A DNA stretch of 64,000 nt from Chelativorans sp. ZYF759 (GCF_012911015.1 NZ_WVVV01000001.1:124001-188000); one strand, 5' to 3'. Counted from the stretch's first letter, positions 49,001-57,926 are shown. Notes: generated by a model not told the origin, from the sequence alone. A program made the numbers and translations.

Positions 49001-50031
49001 GGCCCACGGAACGCCACGTCCACGCGGCTACCCGGTTCGACCGAACCTATCGGGTCGAACCCGTTCGATGCCGCAACCACCTCGATCGGCTGGCGCGCGA
49101 CGATGCCCTCGCCGTTGTTCTTGAAGAGGATGAGATCGTATTCGCCGGGCTCCAACGGCGCGCGCTTCGAGAACGGGTTGTGAGCATCGCTCCCGCCTCC
49201 GATCGGTCCGAATGACGCGCTGGAGGGCGGCCTTCCCTCGCCGCGTGGCGTGAAGCCCGCAAAGTCGGAGTTGCGCGCGGTGCCCTGGTATCCAATCCGG
49301 TAGGTGTGCCCGGCCTCTGCCTTGGGGCCGATGTCGAAGAACGCCTCCTGGACCGGCTCGGGTTCCGGTTCCGGCAATGGCTCCGCGGCCGCGATCTGGT
49401 TCAGCGCATCGGTAAGCTCCGCGCCCGATTGCGGGCGCAGAAGCTGCCCGCCGGTCTGGTCCGGCACGCAGGCGAGCGCTTCCGCCTCCTGCTCGGTCAG
49501 GCCGAAGCCCACGACATGGGCGCGGATCTTGATGCCTTCATTCGCGAGTTCCGCCGCCACCGCGCACGGATCGGCATCGCAGGTTTCCAGCCCGTCGGTG
49601 ACGAGGATGATGTCGGCTTCCTCTGCTGTCGGCGGAATCTGCCTGGCAGCTAGCCTCAGGCTTTGCGAGATCGGCGTCATGCCCCGCGGGTTGAGACGGT
49701 TGAGCCGCTGCGACAGCGCGGCCGGGTCCTGCATGCCGGTCTGTGCGATCACCTCGATGTCCGCACAGTCGCCGCGCCGGTTGTGCCCGTAGGCGATGAC
49801 GCCGAGCGGGATCGTCGCATCGCGCGTGGAAAAGAACTGCCCCATCACGTCGCGCGCCACCTCGATCTTGGTGATGCCGCCCTCGAGCTGTCCCCACATC
49901 GAGCCCGAGGCGTCGAAAATGAGGATGGCGGCCTTGTCGGGCGAGCCGCTGGACTGGGTAAGGCCGGGGGACGCCATCGGCAGGAACGCCATGGCCGCGG
50001 CGCCCAGCAAGGCACAGATTCTGGATTTCAT
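46081..50031 (-). CDS. Large exported von Willebrand factor A domain protein with internal repeats
   Basis: 1316 residues with a Sec signal peptide (to about residue 25). The VWA domain at 33-215 has a complete metal-ion-dependent adhesion site: Asp40-x-Ser42-x-Ser44 (FDASGSMWGQ), Thr119 (RGMTPIS) and Asp146 (LVTDGLETCD). A Pro/Glu linker (218-227) leads to several beta-sandwich-like units with PGEYDL, PGEYEV and PGRYDV. Two copies of a PGRYxV ... FVIPLV unit lie at about 486-524 and 590-627. Two copies of a Cys-bounded unit ending NP(R/H)QW-x5-GPC occupy about 641-722 and 765-847. The last 450 residues have no motif I know. It probably acts in the periplasm or on the surface in protein or ligand binding, together with the metallopeptidase encoded next. 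Confidence 0.85.
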   Translation of the reverse strand: MKSRICALLGAAAMAFLPMASPGLTQSSGSPDKAAILIFDASGSMWGQLEGGITKIEVARDVMGQFFSTRDATIPLGVIAYGHNRRGDCADIEVIAQTGMQDPAALSQRLNRLNPRGMTPISQSLRLAARQIPPTAEEADIILVTDGLETCDADPCAVAAELANEGIKIRAHVVGFGLTEQEAEALACVPDQTGGQLLRPQSGAELTDALNQIAAAEPLPEPEPEPVQEAFFDIGPKAEAGHTYRIGYQGTARNSDFAGFTPRGEGRPPSSASFGPIGGGSDAHNPFSKRAPLEPGEYDLILFKNNGEGIVARQPIEVVAASNGFDPIGSVEPGSRVDVAFRGPEQGGERLVLARPDQPVSDFRSYGWDFALAKNGIFRLRAPAEPGEYEVRYLNSAANEIMFSRRFGVGIPFEDADQTTSADLAARATAATQAAPGQDALPMVRATFRVRGGFPETPLWWSAVPLDSDMSPEAWAPQTEMWIAEGEFEPGRYEVSTMGPGEVEFRGVVEIVPGQPNDFVIPLVGGGEEEQNPAEQRGDADPASAELPVRVTLMLPREAEGRQVQWSAIRLDRLMQDVEFAMNDYMGSYTTAFAPGRYDVQGDGEDFVLKGEIEVAVGGQTNFVIPLVIETAHDEFEGKSCEHPAGCTYHDTVTGLALTLPSGWKIQPPFFYETAAGARASLPSATFEKPNGASFDYIQLNPRQWMASSGPCVETPAGELCRAESADVAYLGAFEVIRSSLKLETASAPQQDTVLEAGIDVAVLCDGTTNCNYFDPDTGLRMVVPAGWAMGEASFVSATAGEIPQENPRISFFRIGGDDEERFEFNPHQWLASNGPCESTLIGGVCHFADAPDSTRLAMMTAGLHARIDKDAAATGGNVFEHKAGATIDPRGPYAAGQKTVFIVRRDESLESDELAIFPANGPLSETTILSRNRDLGRGYYGSVTMPSEPGAYRIALLREGDRVVQGISEIRVEPDPDMRFTDWNGQPFPGRPLSVNLHGRMAYDDAIAILAPDGRELARASVFEAMTGYLRTPEGLSGPHRLVHIARGAGRERQMASVDLDIGARGNTVDAGGASGAPVISVAPRVLAGSRVEVSVRGAIPEKPILGFIRPNAGENQILETGQRFLPHMPSTTVNAPRQAGQWMMRLADQNLWRFAEVPVEVVDYLEEAEPEAASGRDIKPRDGTWTVAIGNTALQGCPAMIADQIRNAGMQGRSNSRDITFADPFHPAPLMEDAAMRVEWEKTGPGGWQAKLVQQSMGQMGSVEARYELTVVSETELREVSHFSLQLPAELMAVMGGGDGKCTSRTNATWTWHG

Positions 50032-50062
50032 TATTTCGTGTCCTCGGTGATGGGAAACGCCC

Positions 50063-50746
50063 TCAGTTGCGGGTTAGCCGCAGTGCGGGGCGGATGACGT
50101 TTTCCGCCCGGGGAATCTGGATGTTGGCAGATAGAGGCTGAGCGATGTCGCCGCCCGTCAGCGTGTAGCTTCCCTCGATGGTGATCGAACCCTCGACGAG
50201 AACGCCGTCGAACATGCCGAAGCTCGCCGTGCCCGATTCCACCGCGCCCGTGGCGAACGTCTCGGGGGCCCCGTCCGCGTTTCGGCGCACGAGCTTGTAG
50301 ACGCCGAAGAACGAACCGTCCGGCGCCGCATCCAGCCCCTCCTCGCCGACAACCGAACCGGCCGTGTCGTCAGACTGTCCAAGCCGGACGAGAACCATGC
50401 ACAGCATGGTCAGGTCCGGGCCGTCGTCGAACAGCATGCCTTGCACGCCGACAACGAATCCGCCTTCGCCGTCGGCGCCATACAGCCCGCCGCCTGCGAA
50501 GCTCGTGTTGATGCCACCCTGGAGTTCGCCTCTGGCAATGGGCGCGTCGGGCTCGTTTTCCGCAAACGTCCTGAACTGCGACACATCGAAGCCTGGGGGT
50601 GGCATTTCACATGCAACCGGGCCCAGCGCATCGAACACGAAGTCCGCCTGGGCCTCGACCGCGAGCGCCGGTGCCGCGGCGCCTGCCAGCGAGCCGAGAA
50701 GCGCAGCGACCGCAAGGCTGCGTGTGAAGCTCAGGGCAGAAAACAT
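50063..50746 (-). CDS. Exported protein of unknown function
   Basis: 227 residues from the ATG at 50746 (AAGGAC upstream). Residues 1-30 form a Sec signal peptide (LAVAALLGSLAGAAAPALA). The mature protein is acidic and Gly-rich, with segments such as GGINTSFAGGGLYGADGEGGF and GSITIEGSYTLTGGDI suggesting a beta structure, and it has only two Cys. I recognise no family. It lies 31 bases upstream of the VWA gene, so it is probably the first gene of that three-gene operon. Confidence 0.7.
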   Translation of the reverse strand: MFSALSFTRSLAVAALLGSLAGAAAPALAVEAQADFVFDALGPVACEMPPPGFDVSQFRTFAENEPDAPIARGELQGGINTSFAGGGLYGADGEGGFVVGVQGMLFDDGPDLTMLCMVLVRLGQSDDTAGSVVGEEGLDAAPDGSFFGVYKLVRRNADGAPETFATGAVESGTASFGMFDGVLVEGSITIEGSYTLTGGDIAQPLSANIQIPRAENVIRPALRLTRN

Positions 50747-51036
50747 GCGTGGTCCTTTTCTTGTCGTGCCCGATGGCGATCTCCGCGCCATGAGAACGAT
50801 CGACCGGGCGATACTGAAATCCATTACGCTGCTGCTCCGTAGACCTTTGAATTGCTTGCTCGATATGCCAGCCCCCGGGCCTCGGAAGATCACCACCGAT
50901 CAACAGGGGATGCGTGCCTGCACGGCCGGGCGAGCCACCAGCTGGAGCGCGGCTCGCGACTTTTCTGAAGAAAGCAATAGACGGGGCTTACGCGACGTCA
51001 CAATATATCGAAAATCATAGGTTGCAGGTTCTGCTC

Positions 51037-51753
51037 GTGGATCAAAACGCCTTGACCGATTATCTCGACGCCGTTGCCGGTCTGCGCGGCCGTGAGGAAA
51101 TCTGGTCCGCCACAGCGCGTTTTTTTGCCGAGAGCGGTTTCGACAGGCTGATCTATCTTCACGTCACGCCGTCATCGGCCATGATGAACACCAATCTGCC
51201 GGAGGCCTGGACACAGCATTATTGCGACAGTGAGTACCAGGACATCGATCCCTTCCTTACTCACTGCTGCGCCAGCCTCGGGCCGATCGGCACGGGATCG
51301 GATTATTGTTCCGACTATGACTACCTCTCCGACGCGCAGCGCCGTCTGATCCACGAGGCCGCGGAATTTGGCATGAGGGCCGGCTTTTCCGCCACCGTAC
51401 GTCCGCGCGGCTCGGGCGGGGTCGGCGGCTGGAATCTGGGATCGACTCTCGACCGCGGGCAGATCGAAGCGATCCGCGTCGAGAAGGAACCGCTCCTGCG
51501 GATGGTTGCAATGTATGCTCACGAGCGGCTGCGGGATGCGCCTGCGCCGGATGTGCCCTCGCTGTCGCGCCGAGAACTCGAATGCCTGTACTGGCTGATG
51601 CAGGGCGACCGGACAAAGGACCTTGCCCAGAGGCTCAATCTCAGCCCTGCGGCGATCGAACTCTATGTGAAGAACGCGCGCACCAAGCTAGGGGCCAGCA
51701 CCCGCGAACATGCGATCGCCAGGGCGATTGCGGTCGGACTGCTGCACCCTTAG
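51037..51753 (+). CDS. LuxR-family regulator with autoinducer-binding-like domain (LuxR solo)
   Basis: The GTG at 51037 gives a 238-residue protein of normal LuxR/TraR length; an earlier GTG at 50914 would add 41 residues without domain character, and a TTG at 51022 is also possible. In the N-terminal domain Trp58, Tyr62 and Asp71-Pro72 (EAWTQHYCDSEYQDIDPF) have the spacing of the TraR residues Trp57, Tyr61 and Asp70. The later Trp of the pocket seems replaced. The C-terminal helix-turn-helix is clear (LSRRELECLYWLMQGDRTKDLAQRLNLSPAAIELYVKNAR). No luxI-type synthase gene is in the window. It is divergent from the exported-protein operon and may control it. Confidence 0.85.
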   Translation: MDQNALTDYLDAVAGLRGREEIWSATARFFAESGFDRLIYLHVTPSSAMMNTNLPEAWTQHYCDSEYQDIDPFLTHCCASLGPIGTGSDYCSDYDYLSDAQRRLIHEAAEFGMRAGFSATVRPRGSGGVGGWNLGSTLDRGQIEAIRVEKEPLLRMVAMYAHERLRDAPAPDVPSLSRRELECLYWLMQGDRTKDLAQRLNLSPAAIELYVKNARTKLGASTREHAIARAIAVGLLHP

Positions 51754-51875
51754 CAAAGGCCTCATCACATCAAGGCCGCCGCAGGCCTCTCTCGTCCCCA
51801 GCGCGGACGTTTCCAGGCGGCACCTTGCGGATCTGTGGGGCAACGACAGGTAAAGCGCGATCTGGTGCCCCGCAG

Positions 51876-53141
51876 TCACGATGTGGCCGAGGCAAGCCGG
51901 ACCAAGGTGGCCAGCATCACGCTCGCGCCGGCGCAGGCCGCATTCCAGTCCGTCCATTCCTCCGGCGCGTGAGACACGCCGCCGCGGCTCGCCACGAAGA
52001 TCAGGCCTGAGGGGCATAGCGCCTGCATCGTCTGGGCGTCGTGGCCCGCGCCGGAGGGCATGGTGAGGGCCATGCCCTGCCGTCCGGCCTCCTCGGCCAG
52101 CAATGCAGCGATACCGGCATCGAGAGCCACCGGCGCCAGCCGGCTTGTCTCGGCGACCGCCAGGCGGAGACCGTGCCTGCGCGCCGTGTCCTGGAGAATG
52201 CTGAGGAAACCGGCTTCCAGCGCCTTCATGACGCTCGCATCGGTATCGCGGATGATGACGGAGAATTCCGCGCTTCCCGGAATGGTGTGCGGGAAGTTTG
52301 GCTGCAGCTCGACCTTGCCAATGGTCATGCGGGACTGATCCGTCCCGCTGGCCGCGATCAGTTCGGGGATAGCTGCCGCCGCCTGCGCCAGTCCGGCGAA
52401 GGCATCGGCACGAAACGCCATCGGGGTGGTGCCTGAGTGGTTGGCAGACCCCGTCAGCGTGATCTGCAGGTTGGTGACGCCCGACACGCAATCGGCAATG
52501 CCGACAGCAATCCCGGCACGCTCCAGCACCGGACCTTGTTCGACGTGGAGTTCGAGGAATGCCTTGACCGAGCCCGGCTGGCGTGCGGCGGAACCGATCC
52601 GAGCGGGGTCGAGGCCCCGGGCGCGCATCGCGTCCCACAGCTGCCATCCATCGGAATCGCACGCGGACTCGAACCAGTCCGGATCGACCTGGCCACTGAT
52701 CGCCTGCGAACCCAGCATTCCGCCGAAGCGGCCTTCCTCCTCGACCGTGTTGACCACCTCGATCGGATGGGTGAGCGTCAGGCCGGCATCTCTGATCGAC
52801 AACGCGGCTTCAAGCGCCACCGCCACGCCCAGCGCACCGTCGAAGGCGCCACCCTCCGGCACGGTGTCGGTATGCGACCCGGCCATGATGCAGGGCGCAT
52901 CTGCCTTGCCGAGCCGCCCGAACAGATTGCCGGCAGCATCCCACGAGACGCCCAGTCCCTCGCGTTCCATGAGACCGGCGAGCCAGCGGCGCGCTTCCCA
53001 GTCAGCATTGGAAAAGCCGGTGCGGTTAAAGCCGCCCGTCGTCTCATTGCGACCGAAAGCGTTGATGCCGTCGAAGATGGCTTTCATCCGGTCGGGGTCG
53101 ATCTGGAGGGGGGAGAGGTCGTTCTTTTCTTTGAAATTCAA
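51876..53141 (-). CDS. M20-family Zn-dependent amidohydrolase (allantoate/N-carbamoyl-amino-acid hydrolase-like)
   Basis: 421 residues, no signal peptide, so cytoplasmic. The binuclear metal site is visible in GSHTDTVPEGGAFDGALG, NTVEEEGRFGG, ELHVEQGP and PSGAGHDAQ ... RGGVSHAPEEW. These motifs define the hydantoinase/carbamoylase branch (allantoate amidohydrolase, beta-ureidopropionase, N-carbamoyl-L-amino acid hydrolase). It is transcribed divergently from a Dpp-type ABC importer, which may import its substrate, an N-carbamoyl or amide-linked amino compound (inference). The precise substrate cannot be told from sequence. Confidence 0.9.
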   Translation of the reverse strand: MNFKEKNDLSPLQIDPDRMKAIFDGINAFGRNETTGGFNRTGFSNADWEARRWLAGLMEREGLGVSWDAAGNLFGRLGKADAPCIMAGSHTDTVPEGGAFDGALGVAVALEAALSIRDAGLTLTHPIEVVNTVEEEGRFGGMLGSQAISGQVDPDWFESACDSDGWQLWDAMRARGLDPARIGSAARQPGSVKAFLELHVEQGPVLERAGIAVGIADCVSGVTNLQITLTGSANHSGTTPMAFRADAFAGLAQAAAAIPELIAASGTDQSRMTIGKVELQPNFPHTIPGSAEFSVIIRDTDASVMKALEAGFLSILQDTARRHGLRLAVAETSRLAPVALDAGIAALLAEEAGRQGMALTMPSGAGHDAQTMQALCPSGLIFVASRGGVSHAPEEWTDWNAACAGASVMLATLVRLASATS

Positions 53142-53298
53142 CGGTCTTCACCAAAGTCAGGCGGTTGCGCGGCGGAGCTTTGCCAGCCTCGCCACCGCCA
53201 GCAATCCTAGCGGCGAAAATTATTCATGACAAATCCTTGCACACGGAAGAATTATATTGATTAATTGGCGCATCTGAGCAGCCGAACGGAGAGCCGTC

Positions 53299-54855
53299 AT
53301 GAAACGGACATTACCCGCCATCGCGACCGCCTGCACGCTGGCCTTCGTGCCGGCAGCCCTAGCCCAAACACCGCCCGGCGTCTTGGTGGTGGGGCAGATC
53401 GCCGAGCCACAATCGCTCGATCCGCATGCCGTGACCGCGGTCAACGACTTCCGCATCCTGGTCAACATCTATGACGGGCTGGTGCGCTTCGCCGACGGCA
53501 CGCTGGAGGTGGAGCCGTCGCTGGCCGAGGAATGGCAGATTTCCGAGGACGGGCTGACCTACACCTTCCAGCTTCGCGAAGGTGTGGAGTTTCATGACGG
53601 AACGCCGTTCAACGCCGAGGCCGTCGTCTTCAATTTCGAACGCATGCTCGACGAGCAGCACCCTCAGCACGATACCGGGCCATTCCCGCTGTCCTTCTTC
53701 TTCTCCGCGGTGGAAGACGTCACCGCGCTGGACGACTACACGGTCGAATTTTCGCTCAATGAACCCTTCGCGCCGTTCATGTCGAACCTTGCCTATCCGA
53801 CCGGGCTGATCGTCTCGCCCTCGGCCGTGGAGGAACATGGTGCGGATTTCGGACGCAACCCCGCGGGCACCGGCGCCTATCGCTTTCAGGAATGGGTCGG
53901 CAACCAGCGCGTCGTCGTGACCCGCAACGACGACTATTGGGGCGGAGCGCCGCAGCCCGAAGCCGTGGTCTTCCGTCCCATTACGGATGCCAACACGCGC
54001 GTTGCCGAGATGTTGTCAGGCGGCCTCGACATCATGGTCGAGGTGCCGCCGGACGCGATGGCCGATTTCCGCAATGCGCCCGATTTTGAAGTGCATGAGC
54101 AGGCTGGACCGCATGTCTGGTTCCTGATCCTCAACATGCGCGAGGGACCCTTCACCGACCAGCGGATCCGTCAGGCGGCCAACTACGCCATCGACAAGGA
54201 ATCGCTGGTGACGAACGTGCTCCAGGGCACGGCCGAAATTGCCGCCGGGCCGATCGCGCCGGCATTTGCCTGGGCCTATAACGAGGAACTGGTGCCGTAT
54301 CCCTACGACCCCGACCGCGCTCGCGAGTTGCTGGAAGAGGCCGGCTATGACGGCGAGGAGATCACCTTCTACGTCACCGAAGGCGGCTCGGGCATGCTCG
54401 ATCCCGTCGCCATGGGCACGGCAATCCAGGCTGATCTCGCTGAGATAGGCATGAACGTCTCGATCCAGACATATGAGTGGAACACCTTCCTCAATGAGGT
54501 GAATGCCGGGCTGGAAGGCCGCGCCGACATGGCGCAGATGTCCTGGATGACCAACGATCCCGACACGCTGCCCTTCCTGACGCTGCGCACGGAGGCGTTC
54601 CCCGAGGATGGCGGCTTCAACTCCGGCTACTATTCCAACGAGGAGGTCGACACGATCCTGCAGCAAGCGCGTATCTCGACAGAGCCGGAGGAGCGCGCCG
54701 CGCTCTATCGCCAGGTGCAGGAGATCGTGGTCGAAGACGCGCCCTGGGTCTTCGTGGCCAATTGGGTGCAGGGCGCTGTGACAACCCAACAGGTCTCCAA
54801 TTTCGCACTGCAGCCCTCATTTTTCCTCATGCTGCACGATGTGAAAAAGCAATAG
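53299..54855 (+). CDS. dppA: ABC transporter substrate-binding protein, peptide/opine family (SBP_bac_5)
   Basis: 518 residues with a Sec signal peptide ending ALAQ near residue 23. Family-5 signature PSLAEEWQISEDGLTYTFQLREGVEFHDGTPFNAEAVVFNFERM, here read in pieces from residues 72-118; further motifs are AGTGAYRF-like GTGAYRFQEW and RIRQAANYAIDKESLV. Such proteins bind di- or oligopeptides, nickel chelates, glutathione or opines. The upstream 157-base divergent region contains an AT-rich stretch (53250-53266) that probably holds the promoter. Downstream follow two permease and two ATPase domains. Confidence 0.92.
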   Translation: MKRTLPAIATACTLAFVPAALAQTPPGVLVVGQIAEPQSLDPHAVTAVNDFRILVNIYDGLVRFADGTLEVEPSLAEEWQISEDGLTYTFQLREGVEFHDGTPFNAEAVVFNFERMLDEQHPQHDTGPFPLSFFFSAVEDVTALDDYTVEFSLNEPFAPFMSNLAYPTGLIVSPSAVEEHGADFGRNPAGTGAYRFQEWVGNQRVVVTRNDDYWGGAPQPEAVVFRPITDANTRVAEMLSGGLDIMVEVPPDAMADFRNAPDFEVHEQAGPHVWFLILNMREGPFTDQRIRQAANYAIDKESLVTNVLQGTAEIAAGPIAPAFAWAYNEELVPYPYDPDRARELLEEAGYDGEEITFYVTEGGSGMLDPVAMGTAIQADLAEIGMNVSIQTYEWNTFLNEVNAGLEGRADMAQMSWMTNDPDTLPFLTLRTEAFPEDGGFNSGYYSNEEVDTILQQARISTEPEERAALYRQVQEIVVEDAPWVFVANWVQGAVTTQQVSNFALQPSFFLMLHDVKKQ

Positions 54856-54878
54856 GGCGGGGGCTTCGGTGAACTCAG

Positions 54879-55011
54879 CGCCCCCTCCACCGCGTTCCGC
54901 GGTCCCCCTCCCCCGTAAATGGGGGAGGATCAAAGGCGCAAACGGCCGCGACGGCAAATCCTCCCCTGCGATGCGGGGGAGGGGGAACATGCGAAGCATG
55001 GTGGAGGGGGC
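54879..55011. repeat. Palindromic intergenic repeat pair (REP/RIME-like)
   Basis: Between the binding-protein and permease genes lie two copies, in opposite orientation, of a GC-rich element. One reads CCCCCTCCACCGCG-TTC-CGCGG then CCCCCTCCCCC; the other reads GGGGGAGGGGG then ACATGC-GAA-GCATGG and TGGAGGGGGC. The outer arms (GCCCCCTCCAC and GTGGAGGGGGC) pair, so the RNA can form one large branched structure. Such elements are common between genes in rhizobial-type genomes. Inside an operon it may reduce expression of the permease relative to the binding protein. Confidence 0.75.
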
Positions 55012-55044
55012 ACGAGAGAGCGCTTCCTTAAAGTTGCGCCGGCC

Positions 55045-55992
55045 ATGACCGCCTACATCGCCAAGCGCCTCCTTGCCCTCATCCCGGTCCTGTTCGGGCT
55101 GACGTTGATCGTGTTCCTCATCATGGCGCTGATCCCGGGGGATCCGGCCCGCGCCATTCTCGGCGCCTATGCCACGCCCGAGAACCTCGAACGCCTCAAC
55201 CGCCAACTGGGCCTCGACCGCTCCATGCCCGAACAGTATCTGATCTGGCTTGGCAACCTCTTGCAGGGCGACCTCGGTCGCTCCTATTCGCTCAACCGGC
55301 CGGTCATCGACGAGGTGATGGAGCGCTTTTCGGCCACGCTGATCCTTGCCGGCACGGCGCTTGTGATCTGCTCCGTGCTCGGGCTTCTGGCCGGCATCAT
55401 CTCGGCGGTACGCCAGTTCGGCTGGACCGACCGCATCGTCACATTCTTCGTGCTGATCGGCATCTCGACGCCCTCCTTCTTCCTCGGCCTGCTGCTGATT
55501 CTCCTCTTTGCGGTGCAACTGCGCTGGTTCCCTGCCAGCGGCATGTACGCCATCTATGGCGGCGGCGACCTGCCCGATCTCATCCGCCATCTGGTCCTGC
55601 CCTCGCTGACGCTGGCGGCCGTGGCCACCGGCGTGATTGCCCGGCTGACCCGCACCGCCATGCTGGAGGTCCTGCGCCAGGACTACATCCGCACCGCGCG
55701 CGCCAAGGGGCTCACCGAGCGCAAGGTCATCTACCGCCACGCCTTCAAGGCGGCACTCGTCAGCGTCATTCCCGTCATCGGCATCCAGGCCGGCTTCGTG
55801 CTCGGTGGGGCGGTCTATATCGAGACCGTGTTCCAGTGGCCGGGCATCGGCGCGATGCTGGTCAACGCCATCTCCACCCGCGACATCCTGCTCGTCCAAG
55901 GCGGGGTGCTGGTGGTGGCGGCAAGCTATGTGCTGTTCAACCTCGCCGCCGATGTCGTCCAGTCCATCCTCGATCCGAGGCTTAGGCGATGA
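55045..55992 (+). CDS. dppB: Dipeptide/oligopeptide ABC transporter permease (DppB-like)
   Basis: 315 residues from the ATG at 55045. First membrane segment LLALIPVLFGLTLIVFLIMALIPGDPAR is the usual DppB start, in pieces; six segments overall. The coupling loop is RQDYIRTARAKGLTERKVIYRHAFK, and GGAVYIETVFQWPGIG is characteristic. It overlaps the following fused gene by four bases (ATGA). Confidence 0.93.
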   Translation: MTAYIAKRLLALIPVLFGLTLIVFLIMALIPGDPARAILGAYATPENLERLNRQLGLDRSMPEQYLIWLGNLLQGDLGRSYSLNRPVIDEVMERFSATLILAGTALVICSVLGLLAGIISAVRQFGWTDRIVTFFVLIGISTPSFFLGLLLILLFAVQLRWFPASGMYAIYGGGDLPDLIRHLVLPSLTLAAVATGVIARLTRTAMLEVLRQDYIRTARAKGLTERKVIYRHAFKAALVSVIPVIGIQAGFVLGGAVYIETVFQWPGIGAMLVNAISTRDILLVQGGVLVVAASYVLFNLAADVVQSILDPRLRR

Positions 55993-57926
55993 GCGCGGTG
56001 ACAGAACCCGCCGCCGCGCCGCCAAAACGGGCGGACCGGCCAGACAGCATCCGCCTGCTGCTCAACAACAAGATGGCCGCGGGGGGCTTCATCATCCTCG
56101 TTCTCATGGTGCTGGTCGCGCTTATCGCGCCGTTGTTGCCGCTGGCCGACCCCAACGCCACCGCGCCGGCCAATCGACTGCTGCGCCCTATGAGCGAGGG
56201 CCATTTGCTCGGCACCGACGCACTGGGCCGCGACATTCTCTCGCGCATCATCTGGGGCCTGCGGGTCAGCCTTGCCGTCGGCATATCGGCGACGCTGATT
56301 TCCGCCTTCTTCGGCTCGCTGATCGGGCTGACTGCCGGCTATGTGGGCGGGCGCACCGACACGATCATGATGCGGGGCATCGACATGGTGATGGCCTTTC
56401 CCTACATCCTTCTGGCGCTCGCCATCGTCGCGGTTCTCGGCCCCGGCCTGATCAACGCGCTCTACGCCATCGCCATCGTCAACATCCCCTTCTTCGCCCG
56501 CAACATCCGCGGCGTGACGCTCGGGCTGTCGCGGCGCGAATTCGTCGACTCGGCGCGGATGTCGGGCAAGAGCCACACGCGCATCCTGTTCACCGAAATC
56601 CTGCCCAATGTCATGCCGGTGATCGTCATCACCATGTCGACGACAGTCGGCTGGATGATCCTGGAGACCGCGGGCCTCTCCTTCCTCGGTCTTGGCGCGC
56701 AGCCGCCCCAGGCCGATCTCGGCTCGATGCTGGGCGACGGGCGCCGCGTGCTCTTCAACGCGCCGCATGTCGCCATCGTGCCGGGTATCGTCATCTTTCT
56801 TCTGGTGATGAGCATCAATCTGTTCGGCGACGGGGTGCGCGACGTGCTCGACCCGCGGCTGAAATCCGGCGCGCTGACGCGTCCCGTCGCCCGCACCGCG
56901 GTCGAGCGGCCTCCGGGGGAGCCGATGCCGGCCGCGGACGACAACGCTGTGCTCGACGTCAAGGGCCTGAAGACCGAGTTCCATCTCGGCCGCACCGTCC
57001 ACAAGGCGGTCGGCGGAGTCGATCTCAAGCTCGGCCAGACCGAGTGCCTGGGCATCGTAGGTGAATCGGGTTCCGGCAAGTCGGTCACCGCGATGTCGAT
57101 CATGGGGCTGGTGCCGACGCCGCCCGGCCGGATCACCGGCGGCGCGATCCGTCTCAAGGGCGAGGATCTTCTGGCCGCCTCCGACGCGCGCATACGGCAG
57201 TTGCGCGGCGGCGCGGTCAGCCATGTCTTCCAGGATCCGCTGGCCACCTTGCATCCGCTGTTTACGGTCGGCCACCAGATCATGGAGGCGGTCCGTACCC
57301 ACCAGCCGGTCGGCCATGCCGAGGCGCGCAAAAAGGCCAGGGACCTTCTGGAACTGGTGCGCATCCCCAATCCCGAACAGCGGCTCGATTCCTACCCGCA
57401 CGAGCTTTCGGGCGGTATGCGCCAGCGGGTCTCCATCGCCATGGCATTGGCCAACGACGCTGAACTGCTGATCGCCGATGAGCCGACCACCGCGCTAGAC
57501 GTCACCGTGCAGGCGCAGATCCTGGTGCTGATGAACAAGCTCCGGCACGAAAAGCAGGCTTCGATCCTGTTCATCACCCATGATTTCGGCGTCGTCTCCG
57601 CGCTTTGCGACCGCATCGCGGTGATGTATGCCGGCCGCATCGTGGAAACGGGACCGACAGAGCAAATCCTGGCCGATCCCGCCCATCCCTACACGCGCAA
57701 GCTGATCGACTGCGTGCCGGTGCTGGGGGAGCCCGAACGTCGCCTCGACGCGATCCAGGGCCTGCCGCCTTCAGTGGCCGACCTGCCGTCAGGCTGCGCC
57801 TTCGCCCCGCGCTGTCCGCGAGCGCAGGAGCCGTGCCTTGCCGGTGACGTCGCGCTGGAGCCGATCGCCGAGGGCCGCGCCGCACGCTGCCTGTTCCCGC
57901 TGGCCGGCGAAAGGGGCAATGCATGA
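55989..57926 (+). CDS. Fused ABC transporter permease and ATP-binding protein (DppC-DppD)
   Basis: 645 residues in one uninterrupted frame. Residues 1-300 are a DppC-type permease ([54 protein letters not shown]). After a linker at about 298-320, residues 320-645 are a DppD-type ATPase: Walker [24 protein letters not shown], Walker [13 protein letters not shown], and the C-terminal Cys motif [14 protein letters not shown] typical of oligopeptide ATPases. I see no sign of a lost stop codon or frameshift at the join. The fusion enforces one-to-one pairing of the two parts. The other ATPase is the separate downstream gene. Confidence 0.93.
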   Translation: MSAVTEPAAAPPKRADRPDSIRLLLNNKMAAGGFIILVLMVLVALIAPLLPLADPNATAPANRLLRPMSEGHLLGTDALGRDILSRIIWGLRVSLAVGISATLISAFFGSLIGLTAGYVGGRTDTIMMRGIDMVMAFPYILLALAIVAVLGPGLINALYAIAIVNIPFFARNIRGVTLGLSRREFVDSARMSGKSHTRILFTEILPNVMPVIVITMSTTVGWMILETAGLSFLGLGAQPPQADLGSMLGDGRRVLFNAPHVAIVPGIVIFLLVMSINLFGDGVRDVLDPRLKSGALTRPVARTAVERPPGEPMPAADDNAVLDVKGLKTEFHLGRTVHKAVGGVDLKLGQTECLGIVGESGSGKSVTAMSIMGLVPTPPGRITGGAIRLKGEDLLAASDARIRQLRGGAVSHVFQDPLATLHPLFTVGHQIMEAVRTHQPVGHAEARKKARDLLELVRIPNPEQRLDSYPHELSGGMRQRVSIAMALANDAELLIADEPTTALDVTVQAQILVLMNKLRHEKQASILFITHDFGVVSALCDRIAVMYAGRIVETGPTEQILADPAHPYTRKLIDCVPVLGEPERRLDAIQGLPPSVADLPSGCAFAPRCPRAQEPCLAGDVALEPIAEGRAARCLFPLAGERGNA

